Shown here: piece after piece, positions 1-14,200 of the stretch
Layout: each line of letters opens with the position of its first letter
Position numbering within the stretch: the first letter of the stretch is position 1
NCBI RefSeq assembly: GCF_910591885.1
Contig: NC_063274.1
Coordinates: forward strand, 14,964,164 to 15,028,163
Source: Bombus terrestris
Lineage: Eukaryota; Arthropoda; Insecta; Hymenoptera; Apidae
Direction: 5' to 3'
DNA: 64,000 bases
The notes under the pieces: model-generated
The model's input: the letters and a program-made list of their open reading frames with translations, nothing else
What the model was told of the DNA's origin: nothing
Database searches by the model: none
Translations under genes and position numbers: made by a program

Positions 1-2705
1 TATATTTATTACCTCTTGGCTTTCGGCTTCGACAAGCTCCCGATTTTATGCATGACTCCTTACAAATTCTATATAATTGCCTTCCTTACATTATACTTAT
101 TCTAATCTTACTCTTTACTTATCGCTATATAAACCTTAACTAATCATTTAAACAATTAATTTAATCAATTCTAAATTCTTAGTAACCTTCTGACAATTAT
201 ACTGTGATCTGATTCTCATTTTGTTTCTTGGCCACTAAAATCATCAGATATCTCACCAATGGATTTTCATTTGTGAGAAACTGTGATAGAAAAAGTTTGT
301 GAAACACAAATTAATACGTATCAAGAGTTAATGCAAAGAATTACTATTTATTATATTTATTATATATATTTATTATATTCGTATATTTACGCAATTAAGG
401 ACAGTTTTCTTTCCATTTCCCAACAAGAAATTGGTAATACAATAGACTATATTTCCCATAGATGCCAATTTTGCATTCTTAATAACAGGCTACGATTTGA
501 AATGGTATTATAATGCGAACCGATAATCAACTCCCATGTGATATTGAAGAAGAAAGTATTCCATTGTTGTTTCATATTTTTATTGTAACCTTCTAACGAA
601 GCATTTAGGAGCAGGAGTTTATAAAATATTTTTTTCTTATTTTTGGTTATAGACTACACCGGTAAAGTTTTGCGGGAAGGTACTGAAATAGCCTGTACGT
701 GTTTAGAAAAACATCTTTGCTGGAAACTTGGTTGGAGAATTTGTAAAACTATTCTGTAAGAACAATTTTTTGGTAACTTTAACTTGTTGTGAAATATTCC
801 ATCGTTTCCAACTAAACGAAATGCCCTGTATACCTACGTAACTTTGTTAGTGAACAATACGTATATGTCGAATATTTTTATCAAACTGCAAGTCAGCTAT
901 TTCGAACGGTGTTGATAATTTGATTTTATTATATATATTTAACAGCGGAGGTCATTAGCAAAGCAGCACAGTTAACAGTCTATAATTTTAAATACAATTT
1001 TGTAGATATCAGGAATTGAAGAAGGTTCAGCAGATTTTGGCTAGAATCCAACAATTTGATAATATCATTAGACGCTTTAGTAGTTCTCCTAGTTTTAAGT
1101 CTGCTATATTGTAGTATATAATATACAATTACTTTAACATGAAATTGTGTATCAAGAAAAAGTGATTGTACGATTACGCAACTATCTGGAATGTAATCTT
1201 AAGGTAATATTTGTTCCCTTATTAGAAATTAGGATATTGGTTGGTATCTATGGACAACGACAAAAGCTTTATGTGAAGAGTGTTCGACTGAATATTTCTT
1301 AGATAATGTGTCGTCAGGCTGCTCCTCATTATCGGTTAATAGTGCAATGATAGTAAGTGTGCTTCTCTGAGACTGGTACCAGCACCATTGTGCGACGCAA
1401 ATGTTGAGTCATCACGACTGAAAATATCGTAATTACACCGACCGTTTACACATGTATATTTTCTCCTTGACTGTATGCAGTGTACCTGCAAATCGTGACG
1501 TGTCCAGAACATTCGAGCTTGAACTGCATGATTTGCTCGCGGAAAGAATAAAGTAATGCATTCGCGACCATTTCAACTCGCTTCCTTTAAATTGTGATTA
1601 TTTCCATTTTTATCGGAGTTATATTTGAAAGTCGTAGTTCGAAATTTTAATAAAAGAACGTTATTCGGACAGAATGAGGTATTTCCATTTCTTCGGCGTT
1701 TAATTAAAGTTTTACGAAGTAATACGAATAATCCTTCTTCCTTTAATTTTCTAATTTTACGGATAACGGAATTATAAGTACTTAGATGCTGAATCATTGC
1801 ATAGTAATAATATGCTTTGATTCGGTAACGTAATATTGCGAATTAACTTTCGTTAAAATAAAAAAATTTTGATTAATTATTCAAACGAAGGAAAGGTATG
1901 ATTTCTCCGAAGAGGCTTCCAATTATTTCAATATTTTGATTATTCGTTTTTGATTATTCGTTTAAACACTCAGAAGCTTTATTGTATACGATGACTGTCA
2001 GGAAGTCACTTTGAACATCTCGAGGACAGATTACGTTCTGGATGTAATTTACTTAGTAATCATGTAAAATAAATCTTATTGTGACAAAGTGTCACTCATT
2101 GTTCCACGAGACCTCACTCGTTAATGAAATACCGTGAACTACCTCGTATTGTATGATCTTCGCATTGATAATAACTGATTTAGTATGTTCTGTTTCTAAG
2201 TTTTGACAAGATTGGGACAAATTTTGGTAAAACTAATTTTCCTATTGCTCAAAGGCTTTTTACTTCTTAACCAAACTTTATTATCAAATTCCGCAATTAC
2301 AAATATATTAAGTTGTGAGACGTAAATTTACTCAACAATGTTTCATTATCGATTAAACAATTATACAAAAGAATTACAGTTCATGGACAGCGAATAGTAA
2401 AGTTTGCTTTAAGTAATTGCTAAGTTACATTAAGACTGTAAGATTCCTTTCCGATCTTCAAAATGGCTGGACGTTTCCAAATGCATATTCCTCCAAGACA
2501 TCTTACCATAGTTTCTATTTTTATTCCCAAGAAATATTTCATAATCAGTTGACTAACTTCCGACTGGTTCAAGTGATATTGATTGAATAATTTGCCACTT
2601 GGTTATGAACTAAATAAAATTTAATATGAAATTGTTCGAAAATTTTAAATACAACTTTATTAATTTCTTCTCTATTATATAAAATTATAATCATTGACTT
2701 CCTTA

Positions 2706-2763
<58 letters not shown>

Positions 2764-4020
2764 CATGTTAACGTGTGATTCATTCTTCACGTTCACGATA
2801 TAACCTGAACACGTCAATTCGTTACGTATTCCTACAGACGAAACATTATTTTCTTCGAAAAAAAGATAAGCGAAACAAAAGTTGTTAAACTACGCTAAAT
2901 GTACATTTTTCTTTCATTGATCTTTTTTTACGATTTGCACGTGATCTGCTCTTATTCTTCTCGTAGATATCCATTCAGAAAAGCGTTTCCGTGGTTCCAT
3001 TCATTCAATCGACGACAATATGTCGCGACACAATCACGCAATCATAGCACACTGTCGAATAACATTGTTCGTTTCTTTCCGTAAAAGATTCATCGTAGAC
3101 TGCTATCGCGGTTAAAAGTTCTATCGAAGTTGAAAGTCTTCACAGAGGGAAACATAATATTTCTATTACTCTCACTATGTTCTTGGAATTTTTAGATTCC
3201 AATCTTGCTTTCGTGATAATAAACAGAAAGACTTTCAATGTTGTAAAGAGAAAATGTAACTGACATAGGAGCGAGAAGACATGCATACTAACAACGGATC
3301 CTTTATATTTTGTTAAAAAATAAATTTATGTACTTTGATACATATTCTTTCATTATGAACAGTTATTGAAAAAAAAACTGATCAAAAATTGATATAAAAG
3401 CTGAAATTATAAAAAAAGAAATAAGAAGAAAATTGATATTATATGTATGGATATCTATAAATATATATAAATACATATTGACAATGATTTTGAAAAATTG
3501 AATTTTTATTATGAAAAATTGTTTTCGGACAGTAACAATTCCTTGTATTCGATAAAAAGAAAAATCTCACGGCTTTCTCTGATCTCACATAATGAAATGA
3601 ATCTGGAATCACAAAAAGCGAATATTTCTGTCAATTTCGTGCAGCTTTGCTTTCATATTTTGCAAGTCACGTCCACTGTCTTCCATGCTTTGCGCACTCT
3701 CTTAATCGGTTTCTAAAATTATCTGCGGGAACATAATATTCAGACGTCACAATCTGTGTTAAGGTCGAGCGAAGGAAAAGTGGAGCGAATATTCGCTCGT
3801 CACTCTCGAACTGCATTTCACGCGAAAACTTTATCGACAAGCCGATGTTCCAAGGAAAAAGGAATGAAAAAGCGAAAAAGCATAAACTTACGATAGCCTT
3901 TTGAAAAAATAGATTAAACAATAAAAGTAGAACAACAATATCTTAGGGAAATATTATTCAAGGCTGTATTGACGAGAAAAATAGGCTTTGACACAGAACC
4001 GAAAGTTTAGACATTACCCA
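1..4020. other. upstream region without recognisable genes
   Basis: AT-rich DNA with short open frames of at most 84 codons on either strand and no similarity I recognise. It contains TA-rich simple sequence near 340-380 and the poly(A) tract at 2707. It may hold the iav promoter and distal leader exons or be intergenic. Confidence 0.6.
2707..2760 (+). repeat. poly(A) tract, 54 bp
   Basis: An uninterrupted A run preceded by CCTTAC. It could be the tail of an old retroposed sequence, but nothing recognisable lies on its left. A plain mononucleotide repeat is as likely. Confidence 0.9.
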
Positions 4021-4460
4021 GTGACTCTCCCGTGTCAAGCGGAGCCAGGCACTGTTTATAGATTACCACCGGGCGTACACTGTTGGTTGCTATAGCTTGA
4101 AAACGGTTTTCCACCTGTGTGCCACCTTTCGTCGGCACGAAGGAATCTCTCAAGGGTTGTATCCAGCGTGGGGGAGTCGATCACGGTTAGCCACACAGCG
4201 AAGTAACCCCGTCCATCAGGATAGAACTGTTGAAAAATGGAAGAACCCTTATCTTGGAGGATACCTGAAAACACTCGACGAGAATCCCATTCGGCTGGCA
4301 GTTGATAAACCGAAGGAAAGCATCGTGGAAAGATCGTAGGCCTATCGAGAGTGGCAGGTAAGAAGTAAAAAGGAAGGAAGAAAAAGCGTGATCTAGAGTG
4401 GACAAACGTCAAGAAAAAGACGTTTGGAGGACGTGAAAGAGCGTAAAGAGGGATGTCTGA
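4021..4460 (+). other. probable 5' leader / promoter-proximal region of iav
   Basis: Base composition becomes GC-richer than the DNA upstream from about 4021 and continues into exon 1, as expected of a transcribed leader. A TGA at 4458-4460 lies directly before the iav ATG and in its frame, so the coding region cannot extend upstream in contiguous DNA. No clear TATA box or initiator could be chosen, so the transcription start is unknown. Further non-coding leader exons could lie upstream. Confidence 0.45.
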
Positions 4461-4503
4461 ATGGGTGGTGTCTGCTCGTGTCGAGGTCGCGGTAGCCAGG
4501 TGA
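4453..4503 (+). other. short upstream ORF overlapping the iav start codon
   Basis: An ATG at 4453 opens a 16-codon frame that ends with TGA at 4501-4503. It starts 8 nt before the iav ATG and overlaps it in another frame. The upstream ATG has G at -3, while the iav ATG has T at -3 and G at +4. On general scanning rules the upstream ORF could reduce translation of the channel. This is read from sequence only and depends on the leader containing this segment. Confidence 0.4.
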
Positions 4504-5282
4504 ATGCTGGCTCGATCCTTGATCGAGTGATCAGTCATGCAAGCGACGAGGATCAATGTCTATTGTATCGTCTGGCCAATTACAAGAAGGGTGGCGAGCT
4601 GATCGAGTCGTACAATCAAGGTGGCCAAGCGGAAGTGGAAAAATTGATCAGGGAACAGTTCGGTGTACTGATGTACGCAGATGGGAAGGGTCAGGCGATC
4701 AATCGGGCGGAATATCTACGTTGGAAATTCCGTGACCTCGAGCAGGTTGTGCTGCCAATAGAGGCTTCTTTGTCACAGTTCGATCCTCTAGCTCAATGGA
4801 ACGATCATGAAGCATGTTGGCAGATGCAATATAGAGGATCACTCGGAGAGACTCTCCTGCATGTCCTGATTATATGCGATACCAGGATACACACACGACT
4901 AGCGCGTATTCTGCTTAAGTGCTTTCCACGATTGGCTATTGACGTAGTCGAGGGCGAGGAGTACCTCGGCGCTAGCGCTCTGCATCTCGCTATCGCGTAC
5001 AACAATAATGAACTGGTTCAAGATCTCGTGGAGGCGGGCGCGATTATTTCTCAGAGGGCGATAGGCAGCTTTTTCCTGCCTAGGGACCAACAACGAACGA
5101 ATCCAGCTAAGAATACGGATTACGAGGGATTAGCATACCTGGGAGAGTATCCCCTCGCCTGGGCTGCTTGCTGTGCAAACGAGAGTGTTTACAACTTATT
5201 ACTCGACTCTGGCGCTGATCCCGACGAGCAGGACTCTTTTGGGAACATGATACTACATATGGTAGTCGTTTGTGATAAATTG
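4461..5282 (+). CDS. iav: iav exon 1: N-terminus and ankyrin repeats
   Basis: This exon encodes residues 1-274. The start is set by an in-frame TGA immediately upstream. The protein begins MGGVCSCRGR, a possible myristoylation/palmitoylation signal. Ankyrin-type helices follow, with GETLLHVLIICD (129-140), LGASALHLAIAYNNNELVQ (169-187) and LGEYPLAWAACCANESVYNL (227-246), then GADPDEQDSFGNMILHMVVV (251-270). In TRPV channels the ankyrin domain forms the cytosolic skirt that contacts ligands and neighbouring subunits. The exon ends ...CDKL and the intron starts GTATGT, phase 0. Reading on past the donor reaches TAA within four codons. Confidence 0.95.
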
Positions 5283-8200
5283 GTATGTACTTGTTAAATT
5301 TGTTTATATCGTACGTTATTCTAAGCAAATGTTAATTTGAATTAGTTTTGTTTCTAAAATATTCTTTGAATATTTCTATTTCACTGTTTCGGGAGTATTT
5401 TTTTATATTATTTTCTATATTATTTCTATATTATTTTTCTATATTATGTAAGTTGGTTAATCGAACGATATCTTGTACAAGCATATATCGTTATTCAAGG
5501 TTCAATTCGTGGTAATAGTTAATATGTGATGCTTTTTTTATTTTTTCTGATTCATTTTCACCACATCTTTTATACCACATTCAGTCGTATAAGATCTCTA
5601 TGAAAACATTTTTACGATATTTTCCTTAACAAATTATTGACAGAACTACTTCTTACGTATATGTATATGCATCTATTCTGCATAAACATCACATCATAAT
5701 TCTCGAAGAAGAAATATCTATTATTATTTAAAATTGTATGTCTAGAGAACCTCGAACAATAACTTACGATTGTTTTCTACAGAAATTTTTAAAACAACAC
5801 TGAGCACTTGAATTCCTTGTCCTATAGCATGAGTATATCTAACTATAATTCATACATGATAAACAGGAAGCATATCGACGACAATTTAAAAGAAGGTTTC
5901 GCGATCTATCAAATGTAGACGTAATCGCAGTGTTTAAAAACTTAATTAACTAGTCTAGCCATAAAAGCTTTATGAGATAAAGGATTAATAAGCCTCATAC
6001 GGGTTTAAACGATAAAATCGAATTAGCATTCACGACATCAGACAGAATATATCGAACGAACAGGCAAATTAATCGACTCACCATAAATATTATTTTGCGT
6101 ATTGGTAATTTCCATATAACGCAATTAAAAATAGTTTACTCGGTTATCCGGTGTAACAACGCTTTAATAAAGGTTAGTTGTTGGCAAACTGGTCAAAAAT
6201 TGATCGCTATGTTGATTTTTTTCAAAGAAATCGGAAAAAATTTCAAGCTGCAATTTACCAATATTTTTGCCAGACCTTTTTATTTTTTATTCGTAACTAT
6301 CTGCATTTTTTCACAAGGTTATATCGGTTTTCGTGGAAATCATGATCCAACCAAGTCGAAAGGTATTTCGGGAGAGTGCTGCATTGATAAACAATTAAAT
6401 ATAACAAAGCGACGGTGTATAAAAATGGAACATCGAGTATTCGAAAACTCGATTAACTACCATTTGATTTGTTTACTTATACATACGTACACATGTAATA
6501 CCAAAAAGGTAGTGAAAAACAAGACAGTAGAGGAATTACGCTTTTATATGTGTACATTTTAGACAAATTTTTTTCAACCCCCGTAACACAATCAATATCG
6601 CAAGTTTTTTCATAATATTCATTTTCATTTTTTTATCTTCATCGCTTATTTCATTGTTATGTTACGTATCTAATATTACAATATCGTGCACGAACATTCT
6701 ATCCGCTATTTACTTGCAACGAATATATAAAAAAAGAGAGAAAAATCGATATCACTGACCCAACGCAGACGAATACCATCTTAAACAAGAGACCACACAG
6801 CGTACTGGTCTGTTTTTCTTGGACCATCGAGAAAGATTTCCGCTAAATCGAGTACAATAGCACGGCTGTATAACGCAGGACATGTTCGGGTATGCCCTCC
6901 GTCATCCGAAGCTTCCTGCTCGCAATGGGATCGTGAATGCCGCCGGACTGACCCCATTGACGCTCGCCTGCCAGCTGGGTCGCGCAGAGGTCTTTCGGGA
7001 GATGTTGGAACTGTCTGCACGAGAATTCTGGCGTTACAGTAATATCACCTGCTCGGCATATCCGCTGAATGCACTCGACACGCTGTTACCTGACGGCAGA
7101 ACAAGTACGTCGTAATGCTAATCGAATTACACGCTTTCGAGAATCGTCGTCCGGGTTTCGTCGTCCACGAGCAACGTTCAAGTGGCCACTCACTTTGTGA
7201 CGTGCCTTCGTATAACTGTCAACACTCAAGGCCGAATCGTCTTTAGATCGTTTCCTCTATTTCGGTGGAAAAAAGAGGACGCCGATTCTCCGGTAATACC
7301 ATGTAATTGGCTCGCCTTTTTCGAATCCCGATCGACACCTCTTGATTGATTTTCTGAGGGAAATACCGGTGCTTTGAAATCAGTGTTCTGGGAGAATCGG
7401 AAATTTGTAGCTGCTTTGGGACCTTTAATTTATGGAATTGCCAGATCATGCGAATATCGTTGGTAATAGAAGATAAAATATATTCCAGGTTTTGGTTTGA
7501 TATTTAAGGTACTAACGATTTTTCGATGATACCAGCATTCGTGGAGATAAAATATGGGTTTAAGAACACTATGCATAATTCGAGCTCGATTCGATATGTG
7601 ATTTTATGCGTATGTGGTTGCGCGTATGATATTATTGTTTGATATGAGGAGGAAATCACTAAAACCTTGAAGAGAATTTTTGTACGAAAAAGTATTTAAG
7701 ATTAAAAAATAATTATCTTATTTTTAAATAGTTACGTTTGTTCATTTCTAATAACAGATACGTACTTTACTACATATCGAGTGCAGATCGAATAATTTTA
7801 ATAAATGACGAACAACATTCGTCATGGATTTTGAATTGTAAACATCTTTCGAAGCACCATCGTATTTTATTTTTTGAACTTATTTATATGTAAATAATAC
7901 AATAGTAAAATTTGACGTAAACATATTTCAAACATCGGTACGGATTGATAGAAATAGAAGCAACTGTTGACAACTCTATTCGTAATAGTATAAAATAGTT
8001 TAATTCTGATATATTTTCAGTTAACTTGAGCGCAGCGCACGTTTGTAATTTTGAGTTCCACTACTGTAACAACTTTCCGCTACTTCATCATTTAAGTTAG
8101 AATTGACACCGTGCTTCTATTAAGTATACCTAGGAACAGCAATGCAATAGAATATTTAGAATAGGGCAGTTTGAAGTTTCGACAGACGAAAATATTTAGT

Positions 8201-11200
8201 ATCCTTGAGGATTCAAATGTTTAATTTATATTTATTATTAGACTTTCTTGTCAACGAAAACATTGGAAATTTAATCGATGCTCAAGCTTTTGATATTTTC
8301 TACTAGCGATAGATGTATCGCAATCTTATTTTTAGAATTAAAAACTGGATGCTACGCGAATTGTGGATCGAACGAAACATTCTCCTTATTTGAATAGAAT
8401 TTTTCTTTTTTGCAAAACAGGATTTCTAATTAAACAGTTCACGAACGTTTATAAAAGTGGTTGACGAAAGACATATGATTAGATACGTTAGGAACTTTCT
8501 TAGGAACATGCGAATCTTTTAAGATCTTTCGTATGGACTTTGTAGATTTTTAAGAACATTTTTAAGAATTTTGCGGATTTTAAGCGTTCACATTGACGAA
8601 CTTTACCGACTTTGTCAAGAATTTACTCAGACTTTGTACGCATTTGAGAAAGACTCGTTATAACACTCGTTAATTATTATCGTTTGATTATTACCAAATA
8701 CTGAATCAAGAAACGAGTAATCATAAAATTCGATTGTGACACCTCGATATCCATGAGCAATCACATTACTCGCGATCGTCGTTTAATTTTCATGAAATTC
8801 CTCTTCGATAGAGAGACGCATCATGCACGAAGCTAAGCCCCGTTACCATGCCACGATCTGCATTTAAAGAGCCCGGCAATCGGACTTCTGCCAAATTGTA
8901 TCGAAGTTTCCAGCAGTCTCTTAAGCCTGCCTGCTTTCCTTCCCTCTCTCTCATTCACCTTCGAACTTGTGCAAAGTGGATGTATCCATCCACGATTGGC
9001 GAGTTTTCTAGACGTTTCGGTGATTCATGGGAAGCAAAGAAAGAAACGGAAGGGAAAGACAGAAACAGCAAGATAGAGAGATAGAGAAAAAGCAAAGATG
9101 CCAGCGTGAAGATTGTGCAACGTTGGGAATGCCACCCTCGAAGAGGGGCGCGGGAACTGTGTAAGAAGGAAGACAAGGGAAAGCGGGTCGTTGCAGGATG
9201 CAATTACGGCCATTTAACGAAGTTTCGAGATTAGCCGCGGACGCGGAGTTGGGTGCTCGCGTTTCATTTAGTTTCGGAATCCATTATCCTTTCACCCAGC
9301 TCTTCCTCCAACCTAACCTCACTGCCACTTCGTACCTACCATCGTCTCTCCACGCTCCTTCGTTTCCTAGCCGTGTCCGTCTTTGTCACCGCGGCGTGAA
9401 TGTCATCCGATGGATTCGCCGATAGCTGAGTCGAGACGAACCTACCGACTAAAGGATGGGGATGACACGGGGCGGAGAGAGGGTAACCATGCCGTTGGTA
9501 TATATGTATAAGAGAGGGTGAACTTTGGGTTTGCTCTCCTTCCAGTGGGAACGCTTAATTATTCCGAGCCAAGGCCAGCTAGCCAGCTAGCCAGCCAGCT
9601 AGCCAGCCAGGCAGCCAGCCAGGGTCCGTCAGTTGGTTAGTCGGACCAGTTCCGCTAGGTAAACCAGTCTGCTAACCAAGGTCCAGAATTTCCTCCTTAT
9701 TTTCTTTGCCGTTTCTTCGCTCTTTCTTCCCTGTTCGAGCTTTTCGCGTTTGTATTTGTCACGCGCGCCGTGTCCTCGTGAAAGAGGGGAAGCCTTCGAA
9801 AAGAGACTTTATAGAGAGGTCGCAGTTTTGAGGAGTCGCGTTAATTCCTTTGTTAAAGCCTTTCGACCGTCCTTTGTTAGCATCGTGAGAATTCCTCGTG
9901 GATCCTCAATGACACGAAATCGTCGAGATCTTCTTTCACTCGCCGTTGTATTTCCTTTCCTCTTTCGAAGAATCTTCCTCTTCTCTTGACGAACGAAGGG
10001 GACTAAGATCTCCAAGGGAATACAAGAGAAACTACAGGGGTCGAAAGGGGAGACAGAAAAAGCATACAGACCATCGGGGAGACAATGTTTCGTCCACGTG
10101 TCGTCATTATCGATCATGTAGAGGGAAAGACAGAGAGAGAGAGAGAGAGTGAGTGAGTGAGAGAGAGAGGGGGGAAAAAGAAGGAGAACGAAATGGGGAG
10201 GAACAACTAAAAGCGATAAAGTTGATCGATGATATTCCTAACGCCTCTTTGTTCTCTATCGAGCGGCTTGACACGAAAGTTCATCGGGCGTATGCGTTCA
10301 CAGGGACAGAGGTTTCCTGATATAATCTGTCGCGCTATTACATCACCAGCGATCGACTTTTGATGTTCCCTGATGAAATTAACCTCGGAAAGATAGCTTA
10401 AATCGATTACTGGGAACACGAATGGCCGCCTCTGCTGAAACGTTAATAATTATTCGGGCGCAGCACTTAGGGATGATTATCAGCGATAGCGAATCGTTAT
10501 TCAACTTTAGCTCAACGTCCGTTTTTGCGGGACTGGTCGACCACCTCGATCTACCCGTTGATCTACGGGATGACCATAGGTGAAGAGAGAACAGAGAACC
10601 GTCAGGGAAAACTTCTCGTGAGGTTTGTGCCGGAGTTGGATATAATTACGAGTTGCGGTAACGACCGCCTACTATAGAGAAGTTCGTCGTGTGCGCGAAC
10701 TTTGAACACCCCGTTCGACACAGTGGCGATGTATTGCCGAAAATTCAAGATTGGACGACAGCAACTGTCAGACGTAAGACACTTGGATGGTATCGTGTAC
10801 GATGTATTTTCCGATACGCGTAACATATCGTGTGAATAAATTGTGGTTGATGAAAATTTGCAAAAGGGAATTGATAGAACTTGATGAATGTATCTGTAAA
10901 ATCAGGAATACCTCGAGAAGACTTCTTTTGTCTTAATTAAGCGTGCTGGAGAGTTTGCACTACAAAAGTTTTATGGATGTTGCTGAAACAGGATAAATGT
11001 GCGTGCAAGATAGCGATGGAAAATGCTGTATAAATTCTTGGTAAAAAATGTGCCAAGAAAGTTTTAAAAAACGAATCCTGCAATAGAATGTCACCATAAG
11101 ACACGGATTTACTAGGAAGTTTACTTATTGATTTAATTCGGGTTTGCTTGTCTTAAATTATTGAAATAGGTTTCCCGTTACTGAAGCTTGCTGTCATCGA

Positions 11201-14200
11201 TAGTGAGAAACTAGTTTATGTCCTATTTTCTTTCGTAAAATTGGACAGCTCTGTATCTAAAAATTATAAAAACACAACTCTTTGCTTTAAACATTAACAT
11301 TAAATATTTCATTTCACATCATTACTATTACCAATACCAAACAGTACTCGTTTAATAAGCTTCTGTAAATTTCACGAATATTTCCTTCTTTTACAAAGTT
11401 TTGTTCAATAGTATTAACAGTTTCAAATCTAACTACATATTTGGTACCTCTTAAACTCCATTATTCGACTTAAAACATTTTAATCCGCGTGATTATCAAG
11501 GGGATGTACCGGAGAAGTACAGCGTTGCATAGATATTTGGTTGCAGATCGAATTGATCGGTCTCGTAACAGCGTTTAAGCTTCGGCGAAACATCAAAGTG
11601 ACCAGTCAAATTAATATTCGCGCACTACCTACGAACCGTTAAATGTTTAGTTAATTGAATCTCACAATGGGGGCTCCATATAATTCGGAGATGCGAGAGA
11701 AAAGGAACGAGATAGATTCGGTCGTCCGAAAGCTCGAGCATCGATTCAATCGACGTAGAAGACAGAGCTGGAATGGAAAGTTTCGGACCGGATAGAACGG
11801 GGACGCGGATATTCGTTGCCATTTTGCTTGCACATCTGAAATTCAATTTCCCAGCCAAAAGCTGTCGGGGAAGTTCCCATCAATGGCGGCTCTGCTGGCG
11901 CCGTCGCGGTGGAGTGTGAAAGAGAGAAGAATGGAGATTGACAACAGACGCGAGCGAACGTTAAAACGTTTCCTTGAAAATATCCAATGGAACTGCGAAC
12001 TTTTCTGACGCTTTAAGCTACCGTGAAAGCAGCTTTGTTTGGGTCGACGACTGATTAAAGAGTCTGAAGGCAAGACGATCGAGGTGAGACGTTGCTATCA
12101 CCATCGTACGAAGAATTTGACGTGACACGGCGCGACTAGTCGAGACGACACGCGAAAACGAAAACGAATCCGATCGATGAACGCGCTAAACTTTACCAAA
12201 CTTACCGACGATAAACGCTTAATATTTCACGGCGAAGTCGGCTGAACAAAACTCGATAATCAATACGGATGACACGGTTAAAAGTTCGTTGGCCGTTGTT
12301 CGATATTTGTCGGTTCTTTCAAATCTTTCACGCTTCACCGTACTCTGTAGACTGCTTTTGTTTCGCGATCAAATTAGTGTAACAATGGTGGATTGCTTGT
12401 AACAGTGTTGACCGAACAATGTTCGTGGATTTTGTGATTTGAATGAAAGGATTAATCGATCGTGTACAAGCCAACTTTGATTTAGCTAAAACGTAACAGA
12501 TTTATGAGGTGCTATATATCGTTAATTTCATGTACATATGATATGGATTAAATTTTTAAAATATTTATATAGTATTTGACAAAAATACTATAAAATACAG
12601 GCGACACCGTCGGTGGTCCTTTTTCAAGGGGATGAAACCTTCGACGCAGTTTCATTATTCTCGACTCTGGTTTTATCTTTTAGCCATCAAATATCTTCAA
12701 ATTCGTTTGTACCAAGATTTTAAACTCACGGTGTATATACTAAAGCGGAGACAAATAAATCGGCATAACGTTTTGTTACTAGCAAATGTGTAGTATAGAT
12801 TTATCTGTCCACGTTCACTAGTGAAAGTGTAAGTACGTATCCCGTAAGCACTCCAACTGTTTGCCTTTGGTGAATGTTTTAAGACTTTGAATACTAAAAA
12901 TACAAGGAGAGTGGTACTTTATGTGCGTCAAGATATCATAATACTCTAACGTGCTGTTACAAATCGAAATTTCAATCAAAAGTCTTCTTTATTATTTTAT
13001 TTTAACCTTACTTTGCCACAATTGGTATAGATCAAGAAAGACGGAGATTGTGCAATGTGAGTTTAAAGTGATTATAATAGTAAGTCTGAATTTATTAATT
13101 TCAAACGATTACTTCCAATTTCGAAGTATATTCGCTGTTATAGTTTACCCATTTCCCTATTTATTGACGGCAGACACTCGTTTATAAAAAGAAAAGAGAA
13201 AGGAAATTATATATGTACCAAATACAGTGTAATCTATAAATAATACAGTGAGATGGCAACGAACAAAGATCTAGAGCGAGATACGATCTCGTGTTTGCAC
13301 AAATGAGGCAACTGGCTACTTCTAACAGTGTGCGACAGTTGTCATTTATATGTGTTCGGTGCAACAATCCGACTAGTGCAGTACATCGAACTAACATTAC
13401 CTGACTTTTAGCAAGTTCGACCAGCAGATTAACGATTCGATGGAATTCTTTCGTGGTCTGCAGAATCGAGGTGGGCCGGCGTAAACTTTTATCTTTACAT
13501 GCAAGAAAGTTTAGCCAGCGCACGTGGCGCGGTTACAGAAAAAGCCACCATCCTTCCTTCGCCGCCGCCCACCGTCGCCCCGAGGAACCTCGCGCATCTA
13601 ATATATATAGCCGCTAATGCAAAACCCATAATTATCGCGGCGTAGAGAGAACCCTAAAGTGATGTTCCATTAACCGCAAATGGTCCTCTCCGAATTTCTA
13701 TTTCAGACTGGAACTCCGCGCTATTTATCATTCTGAACGGTACGAAGGAGGAGCACTTGGACATGCTGGACGGTGGTATTATTCAGCGATTACTCGAGGA
13801 AAAATGGAAGACCTTTGCGCGGGTAAGTGCGTCCACGTGACAATATTCTCGCTACCACCTCCTTTCCGGACATTTTTCACGGATTCTAGCTAGACCAGCT
13901 TCCTCCTGCTCGGGGAAAGCAATGGTATCCATTAGACCGCTCCGTTAGGAATTTCCACCCTTTGCTTGTACGTTCAAAGAATTTAATTGATATTTTGCTG
14001 CTCGCATGCCTCATATATACGACGCTTTGCTAAATATAGTATTATTGAGCAACATGTGCAATTTTTTACAAGCAAATACAATGAAATTGTAGAATAAAAA
14101 TTTCGTAAACGAGGAATTATTTTTCGCTTGTATAATTAAAAAGCTTTACAAAGTATAATTCTATACGAAGGGATAAAGTGAAAGCCTTCATCTTTGTAAA

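Larger units (their letters stand above)
7105..13706 (+). other. iav intron 2 (6.6 kb) with GC-rich islands
   Basis: This intron is AT-rich at 7450-8750 and 12450-13250. Between about 8810 and 10700, and again 11480-12450, it is clearly richer in GC and CpG. The first island contains a TATA-like sequence, a CAG-rich repeat and a GA repeat, listed separately. Several open frames of 60-110 codons there overlap on both strands and carry no known domain. The islands may be promoters, enhancers or non-coding exons. Confidence 0.75.

Noticed and set aside
4056..4556. 166-codon - strand frame over the iav leader and start
   Set aside because: It overlaps exon 1 antisense, is low-complexity in parts and has no known domain; a shadow of GC-rich coding DNA.
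6095..6562. 155-codon + strand frame in intron 1
   Set aside because: It starts at TTG, lies inside a well-defined intron and shows no similarity; probably chance.
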